Shown piece by piece: positions 22,377 to 34,990 of a stretch of DNA of 64,000 nt (the first letter of the stretch is position 1; the number at the start of each line of letters is the position of its first letter). Both the position numbers and the translations under genes were made by a program. The notes beneath the pieces are model-generated. The model saw only the letters and a list, made by a program, of their open reading frames with translations. It did no database searches and was not told the DNA's origin. Source of the stretch: Tetracentron sinense (Eukaryota > Streptophyta > Magnoliopsida > Trochodendrales > Trochodendraceae); assembly GCA_015143295.1 (NCBI GenBank), contig CM026556.1:18290547-18354546 (forward strand), in the 5' to 3' direction.

Positions 22377-24950
22377 AGGTTATGCTTCTCTTTGATTTTA
22401 GGGTATAATCAAATTTTAATTATATCAAGAATGCCTCCCCTATGAATTTTGGTTACCCTAATGAATCAATCTTTTAGATTCTTGATTATTGGATAATCAT
22501 TTATTAGGGCTAAGGGAGCCCTCTAGTTATTGAGGGAGACATCAAACCCTTATAAATTAGTGTGATACTAATTTTGGTTTTGGATTTTTTCGAAACATAT
22601 TTTCATAAGGGATAGGTATTTAGAGATATCTAAATCTTGATTATAGCCTTCAAGGATTTGAAAATCCTTTTAGAATATTAAATTAAATTGTTTAATTTAT
22701 TTTAGAGAGCCCAGAACAAGTTTTCCCTTTGATTTAGACCACTTAGATACCCATTGATATTTTGGCTAGCATATATAGATGAGATTTTATATATTAAATG
22801 TTAATTAATAAATCTCATGGTGTTAGACACCCTTGCTTAAGTGTTCTTGGAGATTAAAGCTTATTTCGATTAAAATTGATTCATGGATTTTCGGATTTGT
22901 ATTTGATTAGAAGAATCGATATAGTTTTGGTATTTCGGCCATAACTTTGTGACCGTAAGTCCGATTTAGGTTTTTCAGTACATCGTTTCGAAGCCGTCGA
23001 AAAGATCTACAACTTTTATGAAGAAAGTTTTTCCAGAATCAATCGTTTTAAGGGTCAAAACTTGAGTTGAAAATCTAAAGCGGGAAAATGAGTTTTCTAA
23101 ATTAATTTTCCAAGAGGCTTTCAAATTTTTCCTAAATTCCATTATTTGATTTGAGAGCATGGGATGCTATTAAATCGTTTAATGGGCTATCAATTAATTA
23201 AATAATTTAATTATTTGATTCGAGAGCACGGGCTGAGATTTAATTAAATTGTTTAATTATCTGCTTCGAGTCCACGGGCTATCATTTAATTAAATGTTAA
23301 TTATGATATCTTTTATGGTTCCCTAAAAAGTTTATGGGAATAATACTATAATTATTGTAGTTGATTTGGATCAATTACATGTGCTCAAAATTTTCGGCTA
23401 CATAGTATTTATAAGTTTTTATTTGATTAATAGTTAATCAAGTAATTACATAAATACCATTGGTTGAGATACAGGGTTTTATCTCAAGTGAATTTTAATT
23501 GATAGAGATCAATTATTTTATGGACATTTAATACTAGTGTTTAGGGTATTATTTTATTTAATTGTTAAATCAAATAATCCCTAAAGCAGTTGGCCATTAT
23601 GGAAAATTTTGAATTCACCTATTATTGATTTTGAATCAATATAAAGTGATATTAAAAATTAGCAATTTGCTGATTTTTATTTTGGTCTTTTAATAGTTAT
23701 TAGATCAAAATAATATAGAAGAGATTAGATCCCTAGCTTAGCTGAATTTAATATGGTGTTTTCTATTTATTTATCAATTGAGGAATGTGAGGATGAATTT
23801 TAGGGTTAGATTAAATCTCAGAGAAATTGTTTCTCTTAATGATTTTCCAAGCATTAAAGGAAAATTGTTTTCTTTTAATGATGATCTAAAAACCCTAAGA
23901 ATTCATTCTTGTCATGCTTATTTTCTTTGCTCTAAGGTTTTTCTATTAAATGTTAATAGAGGCCTTAACCATATGGGAAAGAGTTTCCCTAAGGTTAACA
24001 AAACTCTTGTTGAGGTTATGGACTTTCTAAGTAATTTGTCATGCCATATTACTATTCATAGTTGATGAATTGTTAATATATATTCTTGTTGAATGGTGGA
24101 TGGGTTACATGATTATGCCTTCTTCTTCTCTCTCTATTCTCTTCTCTTTCTTCTTATGGGTTGTACTCCCTTTGAGCACCCTATTTTGGGTGGTTTCTCA
24201 AGGTTTCTTATTTTGAATATGATGTAATCTTAGTATTAAGAGTTGCTGGTTTTTCTCTGTGAAGAAATCATATTGAAGATCGAAGATGTTGGTGATCGTA
24301 TGGAAAATAAATCTTAAAAGGCGTTCTACAAGAGTAGTTGTAGGATTCTAAGATAGCATGATCATGTGACCCATTGTGCGGCTATATTATGTGTTTCATG
24401 TGATGATTTGTTATAGCTTTTAGTTGCTTAGAAAAGTCTATAACCCTTGTGATAATGTGATTATCGTTTTTGTGCAAATTTTGGATAATTAGATTAAACC
24501 CCACAATATGTGTTTTGTTCAAACATAAAAGTTTGTGTTTAAATAAAACACATTATTATAGCCCTTTTGGACGTGATGCATCTAGTCCATGTTGAAATTT
24601 TTACGTGGAATATGTTACATGATTATGAGATAATTGTGCCTTAATTGGCATAGATGTAAGCTAACAATATTCACGATTATGAGAAGTGCTTGAGTAACAC
24701 TTATAGACCCTAGTAGAGGTCTTAAAGAGTTGTTTAAAGACTCCCATAATTTCTTTTAAACTTAGGGTTGGTGAACCCTAATGTGCTAAAAATAATTCGT
24801 AGAGAATTAAAGGGTAATATAGTCCATTTTGACTTATGAGCTTTAGTGATGCACATGGACACTTTATAATTTTTTTTGTTTCTATAGTAGATAGAAATGT
24901 GTATAGCCTGATAGGGAGTGTCAACTAGCATGAGGGCATATTCCTACTTG
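22377..24950 (+). other. AT-rich untranslated stretch of copia interior
   Basis: About 2.6 kb with no reading frame I can assign. It includes short reiterated blocks near 23150-23300 where a TTTAATTAAAT..GAGCACGGGCT-type phrase returns three times. The small frame at 23778-24065 has no family I recognise and is probably chance. Confidence 0.6.
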
Positions 24951-27297
24951 ATCATATGACAACCGAGAATAATGGGTTTCACTTAACCAAGGAACATGAC
25001 GGCTGACATAGTGACGGTCATGTTGTCCTTAGAGGTCACAAGAAAATTGGGAATCACTGATTAACATAAGAAGTTATACATGAGATGTTCAGTGATGGAT
25101 AGTTACTATCCACCTTGTAGTACATGTTCGTACTATCCTAGCATGGAAGATTGCATGTGTATTATAAGGGACCCAATGCTCATTAGAAATATGAAGTAGC
25201 ATATTTCCTAATTTTATAGATTGAGGGGTCTATGAAATTTGACTGAATGATGAGCAATATCATCAAAGATCGAAAGCCCTGATCTAATGATATTATAATG
25301 TGTGAAATATTATGATGTATGTTTTATTTTCATGTCATTCTATAACCACCTTACCAAGACTTTAATGAGAATCTCTTGACCGATTCAAAGTGTTTGGAAT
25401 GGAAAAGGAATCTCAAGCTTGTGCTTACTATCTAAAGAATTGCCCAAGTTCTCACTACTAATGTTAAATCTCATATGAGATGTTTACAGAATACAATAGG
25501 GCTGCTAGGCAACTTACTATATAAAAGGACAAGTGGAGACCAAGTTGACTAGGGAAACCCAGTCACAAAGAATATGATAGGGATCATTGGATTCATAAAT
25601 CCCAATTCTTGGTGCTGAGATAAATTGAGATAAATTTATGGGATTAGAGGATATGATCTTTGACAAACTCCCGCAGTCCTTTAATATGGTTATGTTGAAC
25701 AAGTAGGAAATCAGATTGTCTGAAATCCCACATGTTGCATATGGCTAAGAACCTTTGAAGAGTTAAATGTTACTTGTAAAGATGTTCAAAAGAATTGGAT
25801 TTTCAAAATCCCGAGCAATTAAGGAAAGGAAAGAAATCCAAGATTTTCCATTGGAAAGGTATTCTAGTAGTATGGACAAAGGCTCTTCTGAGAAGAAATG
25901 AAAGTATAAGGATTGTGCTTCATTGTGAAGCAATTGGTCATTGAATACAGGACAAACCTTTGGAAGGATTGTCCAGATTGTATACTCATCAAGTCCAACT
26001 TAATTGTTGGAACCTCCAGCTCCTAATGCTTGGTATGATCTTGCATAAGTGTAATAGTTGCATGTTTGTTAAGGAGAATGAGAAATCTAAGTAGATAAAA
26101 CTTCTACTTGGGAATGGGACAAAAGTTGGATGATCGTAATTATATGAATCTTCTATTAAGAGGTAGCTAACTTTATTTCACATTCTTTGAAAAGTTCAAG
26201 GAATTCCGCATTGAAATAAATAAACAGCTAGATAAGTCTTCCATGATTGAGAAGAGTACCTCTTAATAGAAATTTCATAATTTACTCTCATTACATCTTG
26301 TCTCAGATAATTCCCAGAACAAACCATAGCATGATGGTGTTGTTAAATCGAATTTTATTGGATATGATTTGATAGAAGATGAGCTTGGGATTCGCATTAG
26401 AGACATTTAGTCTCTATTCCTGGATAATAAAAGATATTTGTAAACAGGAATATAAGTTTCCTAGTACAGACACTGAATCTAGAATTGTTATACAAGCGGA
26501 AGCCCAATAAACCAATAACTATGAGAATTGATAGAGATCAACTCTCTACTTTCACTATACCTAAATAGTACACTAGAACCCACAGGTCCCAGAATCTGTA
26601 GATGGACTAACTTTTATTCTGATGAAGTAATCAAACTGTTTGATTTTCATCTAAGAATGAAAGTATCCTTTGTGTACAAATTGGTTAGTGGGAGCATAAT
26701 TACTTTCCTGACTCTATGCAAAGATAAGATTCTTTTCATTGTGAATGAAGTATGAATATTATTCTTCTCTTAGATTTGATCTAGCAATTTTGCAATGAAT
26801 GACAAAAACTTTGACATCATGTTTTCTTAGTCCTAAATGGTTTAGAGAGAAAAGGAAAATGATATTATTATTCTCTCAATAACAATGATGTTTTTGTGCA
26901 AGTAAGATTCCAAGAAAAGAGTTTCTAACTTTATGGAATGGAATCAGTTTCTCTTAGATATGTGATATATTGAGAAAGTATACTTGTACTAGACCAGATA
27001 TTCATCACATGTTGATGTGATTAGATATTGATCAGATTAGTCCGGAGCATTGTACAATGGTAAAGCACAAGCAAGTTAACTTCAGAAAATGACTATTGGA
27101 CAGTATCATTTTTGTTTAGTCTTTTAAGACTATGGTTATTGATAATAAATTTGCAAGAGTTGCAAATGTTATTGCATCACTACAATAGTTGTGGTAAAGC
27201 AGAAATGACAGACCCATACATATTAAGTTATGTCTCAATTGGTGTTTGAGAAACATCACTAAGAAGATCGGTATTACATCTAATTGGCTTAGAGTGC
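24951..27297 (+). pseudogene. copia gag-pol traces, heavily decayed
   Basis: Only scattered motifs remain. Near 25668-25685 a LPQSFN-like string fits the copia gag core. Near 25905-25985 there is a degenerate CCHC knuckle with a GHW-like centre. At 26985-27002 CTRPDI, followed by traces of the SRY...W..VKH block, fits the copia RNase H region. The 3' end runs into the LTR with the word GTGCAAGTGGGAGAT that is common at the ends of plant copia elements. The length (4.9 kb interior, of which 2.3 kb could be coding remains) suggests that much of pol has been lost. It is broken beyond count. Confidence 0.65.
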
Positions 27298-27308
27298 AAG
27301 TGGGAGAT
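27298..27308 (+). other. polypurine tract of copia element
   Basis: AAGTGGGAGAT directly before the 3' LTR start TGTTGGACAT. Confidence 0.8.
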
Positions 27309-29498
27309 TGTTGGACATATATGCTCTCGAAAGCCAATAAGAGACTTTTCTATGTTGATTAGATAAGCATCATATTCACACAACCAACTATAAAGGGTAT
27401 TTATATTAATTACTGTCTCATATGATGAAGACATAAAGTTCCATAGGTAACATTGTAGGAAAATCATGCAAAGGTTGCGAGGAGATATGATTTTCCGGTT
27501 CCTTGTAAACCTAATATTGTTCGAAGCCTCTAGAGTACTGGTTGGGTGCCGTACTTCATCATGGCTTGCACATGTGTAGTTCTATGAGATAGTGTGATGA
27601 ATCTCATTCACAGAGAGTGGTGACTCTTGACTAACATGTGAGTATATGTAGCAAGTACATAATACTGAACGGGGTCACTAGTGGATACCCTATGGAATAC
27701 ACTGTCAGATTGTATTAGGGTTATCCATTTGACAAATTGTCCTTAGACCTGAGAGGTTAACATCTTCTCAGACATCTGTCATATGGCTTTGATGTGCCAA
27801 TCGGCAATGTCCAATACACAGGACTAACTCCGGGTACGTTGGGTCATGTACACTATGTTTGGAGGAGTGTGTAAACACTCAATAAGGAATCCACAACTCC
27901 TTAATTGGAGATAATGATATCAAGGTGATACTTGTTAAACTAAACTATTAAATCCAGTACTGGTGCTTTTCGGTAAAATGGTCTTTATCGAAGTTGATAT
28001 TTTTAATATGGAAAAAAGTATATATAAATATATATGTCAGTTCTTTTCTAATGTTTCTTCAAAAGTGTTTTGGAGGTTCAGTTCATTGAAAAAGTAATCA
28101 TGAGAAAGGGTTCTATTCATAAGCTAGGGATTAAGACAGTGGAATTGTTCCAATCCCAGAAGCTTACAAGTGATATCGGAGTGTGGAAGGATTTATTTGT
28201 AAATATATTGTGAGATGGTACTTACAAGCAATTCTCTAATTTCTGGAGGTTAATCACATTGTGTTAATGGACATTAATTGTGATTGGTGGAAGCCAGGGA
28301 CTTAGATAACATTCTATGATCCTAATGGAGTAGGAAAGGTGTTTCCTAGTAACAATGCTTCAATCAAAAAGGTGAAGTACTTGGTCCCACAACCGGAAAT
28401 AGGAGATCCCTTTAGATCCCACACACAAGGACCTTCTTAAAGTATTTAATTTAATTTATAATTAAATTAATTAATTTCTCTAAGTAATCACTATATGGTA
28501 TAGTGAAGCTCTAAAAGGTGGAATCACATTAGATGTGAAAAACCAAATGGGTAGGACCCATTGGAAATTATTATAAAAGAATAATTCAAGTGACCAAGAG
28601 GGTTTTGGAAACCCTTTGGGCGTGTGGGGTGGGACCCACCTAGGGTGGGACGCCCACTTCATGGAGGAAATAATAATTGTTATTATTTATTTAATTAGTT
28701 TCTAATAACTAATATCCTTATTGGATAAGGTTAGTTAGTTAGTTAGAGTTAGTTACTAATTAAAGATTTCTTGTTGGATAAGGATTCTATTAGTTTCTTG
28801 CTAATCAAAGAATTCTAATTGGATTAGGATAAGGATAAGATTAGTTGGACACTAATGGATGTGATTAGTTTCTATTTTGATTATTCCTAATTAATTATGG
28901 AGAAACCAAATAGGAAACTAATTGAGGAATCCTTATTAGATAAGGATTAGGAAACTTTGGTTGCAAGCAACCAATGAAGCCTATAAAAGGGATAGACGTC
29001 CAAGGCTTTGGGCATTCTTGAATTTTCCAGAATTTCTAGATTTGGAAACTTCTCCCCTCTCCTCAAACCTCACGCCCTCCCCTCTCTCTCCTTGAGGTGT
29101 ACGATCACACCCATCTCTCTCTTCTTTTGTTTTCTTGATTGGATCTTGAGGAAAAGCAAGAATTCATCTTGTTCATCAAGAAAGGTTCTTGATCAATAAA
29201 GATTGGATCTTTATTCAAGATTCCTAGAGCTGGAATTTTGGAAGAGCCATTAGCTTCCATTAGAGAAAGCTTTCAAGGAAAAAGAAGGTTCGTGTGAATC
29301 GACAGGAGACTTGACACTTGTGAAGTTTTGCGAGTACTATTCTAACGTGGATTTGACTTAACAATTTCAAAGTCGCAAAGGTAAATGTTATTCTAACCTT
29401 CATTGAATAAAATCAATTAGAATCGTAGTCAGATCTTGAGATTCGATGTATGCCCCCCAAGAACTGTGTTTCTAAAATTAAAAAGAGGCATACTTTCA
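27309..29498 (+). mobile_element. 3' LTR of copia element
   Basis: 2190 bp, co-linear with the 5' LTR at 20171-22362 with scattered differences and a few very short length changes. TATA box at 28982-28988. Confidence 0.92.
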
Positions 29499-30252
29499 TC
29501 ATGTGTAGGCCGCAAGTTCCTCCATGAACTTCTTCGACTACCCGTGCTGCTTCACTAGTATCCAAGCATCTGAGCCAGAGTAGGTTTGGTGACCTCTTGT
29601 ACAAGATGCCCCCTGATAGGACGAACTGAATAGCTAGTCTTCTGATTGCCTGACGGTCTGCCTTGGTAGCATCGAGAGGGAAGGTCCCGTCCTCGAGATA
29701 CTGCTTGATGTCCGTATACCAAGGCTTATTGTCTAATACCTTCTCGATCTGAAGGCAGTAGGCAGGTTGATCCTGTTGTTGAATTTCGATTGGCCAGAGC
29801 ATGATGTCTGTAGGGATCTGTACCATGGAAGCGAGAGGGGCCAGCGCGTCGGCGAATCTGTTCTGGTTCCTGGATCGGTGGTTGAAGCTGATACTTCTGA
29901 ACTGACTGATTATCTGATTGAGGTAGGCTAAGTACGGGACTAGCCTTGCTTCTCGAATGGCCCAAGATTCATTCGCTTGATAGATTACTAAAGATGAGTC
30001 ACCGTAGATGTCTACTTCTTCAATCTTGATGTCCAGGGATTCTTTTGGTCCAGCTATGCATGTCTCGTATTCTGCCTCATTCTTGGAGCATCTTGACTGA
30101 GATAGGGAGGTGTGCTCCCTTAGGTGAGATAAGGACTGCTCCTGCCCCTTGCCCATGACTGTTGGTAGCTCCGTCAAAGTATAACTCCCAGCCAGAGTAT
30201 TCTGGTTTGTCTGCTTCTGTATACAAGATGGCTTCATCTTGAAACCGATCAT
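29499..30252 (-). pseudogene. pol: second (archaeal-type) RNase H of minus-strand Ogre
   Basis: Part of a 279-residue open frame. It shows the NEAEYETCIAG block, DIYGDSSLVIYQ with the catalytic Asp, EARLVPYLAYLNQII and the NHRSRNQNRFADALA block with a further acidic residue. This is the additional RNase H of the Tat group. The frame continues into the start of the integrase (LPIQ..GGILYKRSPN, WLRCLDTSEAARVVEEVHGG) before the copia element interrupts it. The best-preserved example of this domain in the window, though the gene as a whole is broken. Confidence 0.88.
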
Positions 30253-30304
30253 GTACAGATATGTAGTCCTGTGCTAGACTATAGGCAAGGTGATCTGCTA
30301 TTGC

Positions 30305-30871
30305 CTACCCTTTGATTGACTTCTGTGTCATGTACGTGATGTCGAATTCAGAAAACATCATAAGCCATCGGACAGTCTTCCCGGTGGTGGCTGGCTTTTC
30401 CAGTAGATACTTGAGTGGGTCCATCTGGGAGATCAGAATTATCGGGTAAGAAAGCCAATAGTGCCGAAGACGCTGAGTTGCCCAGACTAGTGCCAGACAA
30501 GTCTTCTCAAGAGGGCCGTATCGCTCTTCGTACTCAAGCAGACACTCACTGATGTAGTAGATGGCTTGTTCCGTTCTGCCTGTCTCATCATGTTGCACCA
30601 GGATGCACCCCATAGAGGTTTCTTGCATAGAAATGTACAGTAGCAGTGGCCGTCCTGGTGTAGGAGGCACAAGGACTGGAGGTTTCAGGAGATACTGCTT
30701 TATTCTGTCAAAGGCTTTCTGGCATTCTACTATCCAAACTGTTGGTGTGTTCTTCCAGAGAAGTCTGAAGATTGGCTCGCATATCGGAGTGAGCTGAGAA
30801 ATGAATCTGCTGATGTACTGAATTCTACCCAGGAAACCACAGATCTCCTTTTCAGTTTGGGGTGCTGACAT
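30305..30871 (-). pseudogene. pol: RNase H and RT connection of minus-strand Ogre
   Basis: 188-residue frame. It begins with the RT tail (EICGFLGRIQYISRFI..LTPICEPIF, the gypsy FLG..YYRRFI block) and continues through LLYISMQETSMGCILVQHDE, YYISECLLEYEERYGPLEKTCLALVWA and LRHYWL. This is the ordinary gypsy RNase H lying between RT and the second RNase H. It matches the decayed stretch 690-1280 in copy A. Confidence 0.88.
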
Positions 30872-31500
30872 TTCAATGATAACTCTGGCTTTAGTTGGAT
30901 CGATCTCAATGCCCCTCTTACTGACTATGAAGCCAAGGAGTTTTCTTGATGAGGCTCCAAAGACACATTAGCTGGATTCAGTCTCAGGTTGTACTCTCGG
31001 AGTCTGTCGTAGAGTCTCTTCAAGTCTTCTGGGTGCTGCTCGGCAGTAGGAGACTTGATGATCATGTCATCCACATAGATTTTAGTGGACTTGTGCATCA
31101 TATCGTGGAACAGAGCCGTCATGGCCCTCTGGTAGGTGCCCCTACGTTCTTGAGTCCGAATGGCATGACCTCGTAGCAGAATGTGCCCCATGGTGTGATA
31201 AAGGAGGTTTCTCCATGTCTTCTTCTACCATTCTGATTTGGTTGTATCCGGAGAAATCATCCATAAATGAGAGAGTCTCATGCCCAGCAGTATTATCGAC
31301 CAGAATGTCGATGTGTGGGAGAGGAATATTGTCTTTGGGGCTTGCCCTGTTTAGATTTCGGTACACATTCGGACCTTACCGTCCTTTTTGGGTATCGGTA
31401 CGATGTTGGCTAACCAATTAGGGTAGGTTGCAACTGCCAGGAAGCCTGCACTGATCTACTTCTCAAATTCTTCCTTGACCTTCTATGACCATTCGGGCCT
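30872..31500 (-). pseudogene. pol: reverse transcriptase of minus-strand Ogre, fossil
   Basis: RT blocks in two frames: RNLNRASPKDNIPLPHIDILVDNTAG and the MDDFSGYNQI block (31142-31366), then TYQRAMTALFHDM and IYVDDMI with the catalytic YVDD (30925-31191). This matches copy A 100-690. It has a few breaks. The protease region follows upstream in element sense. Confidence 0.88.
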
Positions 31501-32450
31501 CATCCATTTTAGTCTCTGCTTAACTGGTTTGACATCAGGGTTCAAGGGTGTCTGTGTACCATCAATACTGGGTTTAAGCCTGACATGTCTGCATATGACC
31601 AGGCGAAGACATCACTATAGCTTCTCAGGAAACTGATCATATCCCCTCTCTGCTGAGGGTTCATGCTTGTGCCGATTTTGACTAGCCGAGGGGTGTCTGT
31701 GGATCCCAGATTAACTGTTTTAGTGTCTTCCCTATTTGACTGTAGGAGTCCTTCGCTGTGCTCAAGGAGGTCCAAAATTTTCTGAGGCGGTTCCTCTTCC
31801 TGTTCTGAGTCATACTCTACTTCGGAGAGTTCAAGGAGGGTTTGAGGGGTAACCCTATCAGAGGTAATTTCCTGACAAATCAATTAGCTTCAGTTTAGCA
31901 TGCTTGATGATTGATTTTGTTAGCTTCAGAACACTAGGCCTTCCAGGGGAAGAGTCCGTGTGATTTCGTCATCAGTCGATATGAGATATATTGTTTGAAA
32001 ACATGATTTTTTAGTCAAAACAATCTAATTTTCATTGACAAAATGATGATTGGTTTACAAAAAAGATTCAAACAAAAAGAGGCTGACAGTGGCCTGACTT
32101 TTGGATTTTACAAATGGGAGCAAAAGAGAGGTAGATGAAGGAGAAGGGTGATGCTTGGTCACTGCTATCTAGGATCAACCTGTCCTGCACTGTGCTTACC
32201 CCGGCCTTGGTTGGCCTCAATGGTGAGAGCCTCAGTCCACCAACGGATCAGTGGCTGGTGACTGGAGGACGCTTCGACACTGTTGGAGAGGATGCAGACC
32301 TGCTCTCCCGCTAGATATTCTGCTTCAGTAGGGTCTTCGATAGTCAGTTTGTCGAACATCTGGACCATGCTGAACACTTCTGGATATGGAATTCCTGAAG
32401 ACTCGGCATTAGGTTGAGGGGTTGAGGCAACAGGTGCGATAGAGGTTTCT
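31501..32450 (-). pseudogene. linker between protease and RT in minus-strand Ogre
   Basis: Contains an acidic 113-residue frame (31542-31883) with EVEYDSEQEEEPPQKILDL and a DVFAWSYADMSGLNP block. The latter is the stretch that immediately precedes RT in plant Tat elements. The remainder (31884-32450) shows only short frames. In Ogre elements the known intron lies between protease and RT, so a non-coding stretch here is expected for the family. Confidence 0.65.
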
Positions 32451-33210
32451 GGGTAGGTTTCAAAGATGGAAGGTTACAGAGATGTGTGGTCGGGGCTCGG
32501 GTTTTGCCGACTGTCTGCTCTTCTTAGCCAGCTTGGAGAGGTAATCCTCGTACCTGGGCTTGTATCTCAAGCCAAACGGAGATGTATAGCGAGGAGGCAT
32601 GTATCTTTTCTTCATACCTTGATTCCTGGCACTGAGACCATTTCCAAGCTGGTAGTTCATTCTGGCCATCATTTTGACAAATGGTGGCACTGCTTACTTG
32701 CTTTGATGTTCTACCTGGGCGATAAAACTAACCTGTTTGAACTGGAATGTCATGAAGGCAGTGCCTTGCCCCAGCTCCTGGACGTCCCTAAAAGAACTTG
32801 CTAACTCTTCAGAAGGAATGACAACCAGATGATCATCCTGGATGAACTTGATTCTTTGGTGCAAAGAGGAGGGAATGGCTCCGGCCACGTGATTCCATGG
32901 CCTCCCTAGGAGCAGAGTAAAAGAGGCTGGCACATTCACAACTTGAAAGTTCATTGAGAATTGAGTAGGTCCGATCCCAATGTTTAGATCGATGTCACCC
33001 AGGTTCTACCTAGTTGTGTTATCGAAGGCCCTGATGGTCATGGGTCTCTTCTTCACTTGACTGAGGTTTAAGCCCAGGTTCTGTAGTGTGGAAAGGGTGC
33101 AGACATTCAGGCTGGATCCATTGTCGATGAGCACTGATGATAACGTTCGGTCCATGCACTAAACTGTAATGTACAAAGCCCGGGTATGGTCCTTATCGCT
33201 GTCTGGTATC
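32451..33210 (-). pseudogene. protease region of minus-strand Ogre, fossil
   Basis: The frame at 32694-32954 reads FTLLLGRPWNHVAGAIPSSLHQRIKFI, the conserved C-terminal part of Tat-group aspartic proteases. Upstream, near 33100-33135, the DNGSSLNVC string fits the active-site loop (DNGS in place of the usual DTGS in this group). Retropepsin of this kind cuts the polyprotein. It is broken. Confidence 0.8.
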
Positions 33211-34990
33211 TCCTCTTCCGTGAAGGAGATGACTTTAGGTTCGAGGATTTGTCCTACCATTTGCCCTAGTTTCTCGGGCGTTATGTCTGGTGTTATATGG
33301 GCATTGCTGAATACTCAGAGCAGTTGCTTTCTGTGGTACTCTAAAGTGAGAAGAAGATCCAAGATGGATATCTATGCTGGGACCTTGCTCAGTTGCTGAG
33401 TGATATTGAACTCCTTTGCTTTTTCTAAGATTTTCAATAGAACCGTTGATTCAGCTGCTTCTTTCTGTGGGTTCGACACCCCTGCTTTCTCTTTCTCTGC
33501 ATTCTTCACCTTTGTTGGCTCAATTGCAGGAGGTTGATATACCCAGCCAGATTGGGTTAGGTTGGCAATGCTCTCGCCCTCAAGGATGAGAAAGCAGGGA
33601 GTGGGTACTCGATTGAGATTGAAGGGAGGCTCTGGGATATAAGGGATTTGGACAGGGCCTGAAGGGGTTGAGGCTTGAGCTGGAGCTGTAGGCCAATTTG
33701 CGGGATAAGGGATAGTAAAGATGATCTGTTCGGGGACAGGTTTCTGGGTTGGGGACTAAATGGTCTGTATGTTTGACTGGGGGAAGGGGATTATGACAGG
33801 TGATCGATAAGAGGGCCTGATGATGCTGTCATTCACTACGGGTGTGCTGGGTCCTGATTGCCCTGCCCCGAGCTCTTCTCACTGGATAAAGTTGACTTAA
33901 TTGTTATGTGGGGGCAGTGGCACCTGATTGATGCTGGTGTTGATGGGAGCCAGCTCAACACTTCCGTCATCCAAGAGATCTTGGATGGCACACTTCAGGC
34001 CTATGCAGTAGTCTATAGCATGGCCCGGGCCTCTGTGAAAGGCGCAGTGATGATCGGTATTGTAGTTCTTGTTTTATTTGTCTGGAGGTAGAAGAGGTGT
34101 GGGGCCTCTCAACTCGAGAAGACCCTGCTTGGTGAGGAATTTCAACAACTGGCTGACGGTGTATGGAAGAGGGGTAAAGTTTCTGGGAGGACGGTTTTGC
34201 CCCTGGGCTGGTCGGGCTGGCCGGGTATTCCTGATAACTGCCTGTTGCTGAGCTGCTAGAGCTGGTAGTCGGATGGGCACTGTAGAAGCAACCATATGTA
34301 CATCTTCCTTCTTTCTGTGATCCCAGAGACCGATGTTTCTGCTGGAAGAGGTTGTCGCCTTGAGGGGATCAAGTCCTAAACTGGAATGAATGGCCCCACT
34401 CTTGATAACAGTCTCAATACGGGTACCTGTCCTGACGATGGTGCCGAAGTCCACTACTGGTAGGGTCACCATGAGTGTAGGGTAGGGCTACTTTAGAGTA
34501 CCCATGAACATGCCTGCCAGCTCCTCTTTAGGGATAGGAGTCTGGATCTTTACTGTCATTTCCTTTCAGCGGGTGGCGTACTCCAAAAATGATTAGTTGT
34601 TACGCTGGCTTAACTGCTCAAGCTGGCTCCTTTGAGGGCGGAGCTCCTGGTTAAAGGAGTATTGCTCCACGAAGCTGTCCATGGCATCTTACTAAGTCTT
34701 GACCTTCTGCTTGTCCACGGACATCTACTATGTAAAGGCTGCTCCCTTCAGACTCTTCTAGAAGTACTGGATGAGTAAAAGCTGGTTCCTGTTATGTTGG
34801 AGCATGTCTCCCAGGTACAATTACAAGTGTTGTTTTAAGACAGCCCGAGCCTTCGTATTTGTCAAAGTCTGGGACCTTGAATCCTACGGGAACAGCATCC
34901 CCTGATGAGAAAGTTAAGTCCTCTAGTGATAGACTTGTACTGGTAGATGCACCCTTCATTCTTCTCATCTCCTCTTTCATCTGCTTGATT
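33211..34990 (-). pseudogene. gag: gag of minus-strand Ogre, C-terminal part
   Basis: The frame at 34074-34472 carries RQ-rich sequence and the NRPPRNFTPLPYTVSQLLKFL block, followed by a LLELRGPTPLLPPDK end, which is typical for the end of Ogre gag. Further right in element sense a zinc-like YH..GH....C..LK..IQDLLDDG stretch can be read near 33975-34060, and a Gln/Pro-rich stretch near 33540-33850. The same region, on +, flanks chromovirus II at 43876-44505 and from 51719 onward. It is broken. Confidence 0.75.

Larger units (their letters stand above)
20171..29498 (+). mobile_element. Ty1/copia element with two LTRs, interior decayed
   Basis: 5' LTR 20171-22362, primer site at 22364, interior 22363-27308, polypurine tract, 3' LTR 27309-29498. 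Flanking bases are TCATT and TCATG, a 4-of-5 match to a target duplication. It lies inside the integrase-pol region of the minus-strand Ogre, and the Ogre sequence resumes in register on both sides when compared with copy A near 2040. The interior has only traces of copia coding sequence and is broken throughout. The LTRs are about 97-98% alike by eye, so on the usual plant substitution rate the insertion is on the order of a million years old. Confidence 0.9.

Noticed and set aside
23778-24065. 95-residue frame in the copia interior as a possible host gene
   Set aside because: AT-rich, no motif, inside the untranslated part of a retrotransposon; chance is more likely.
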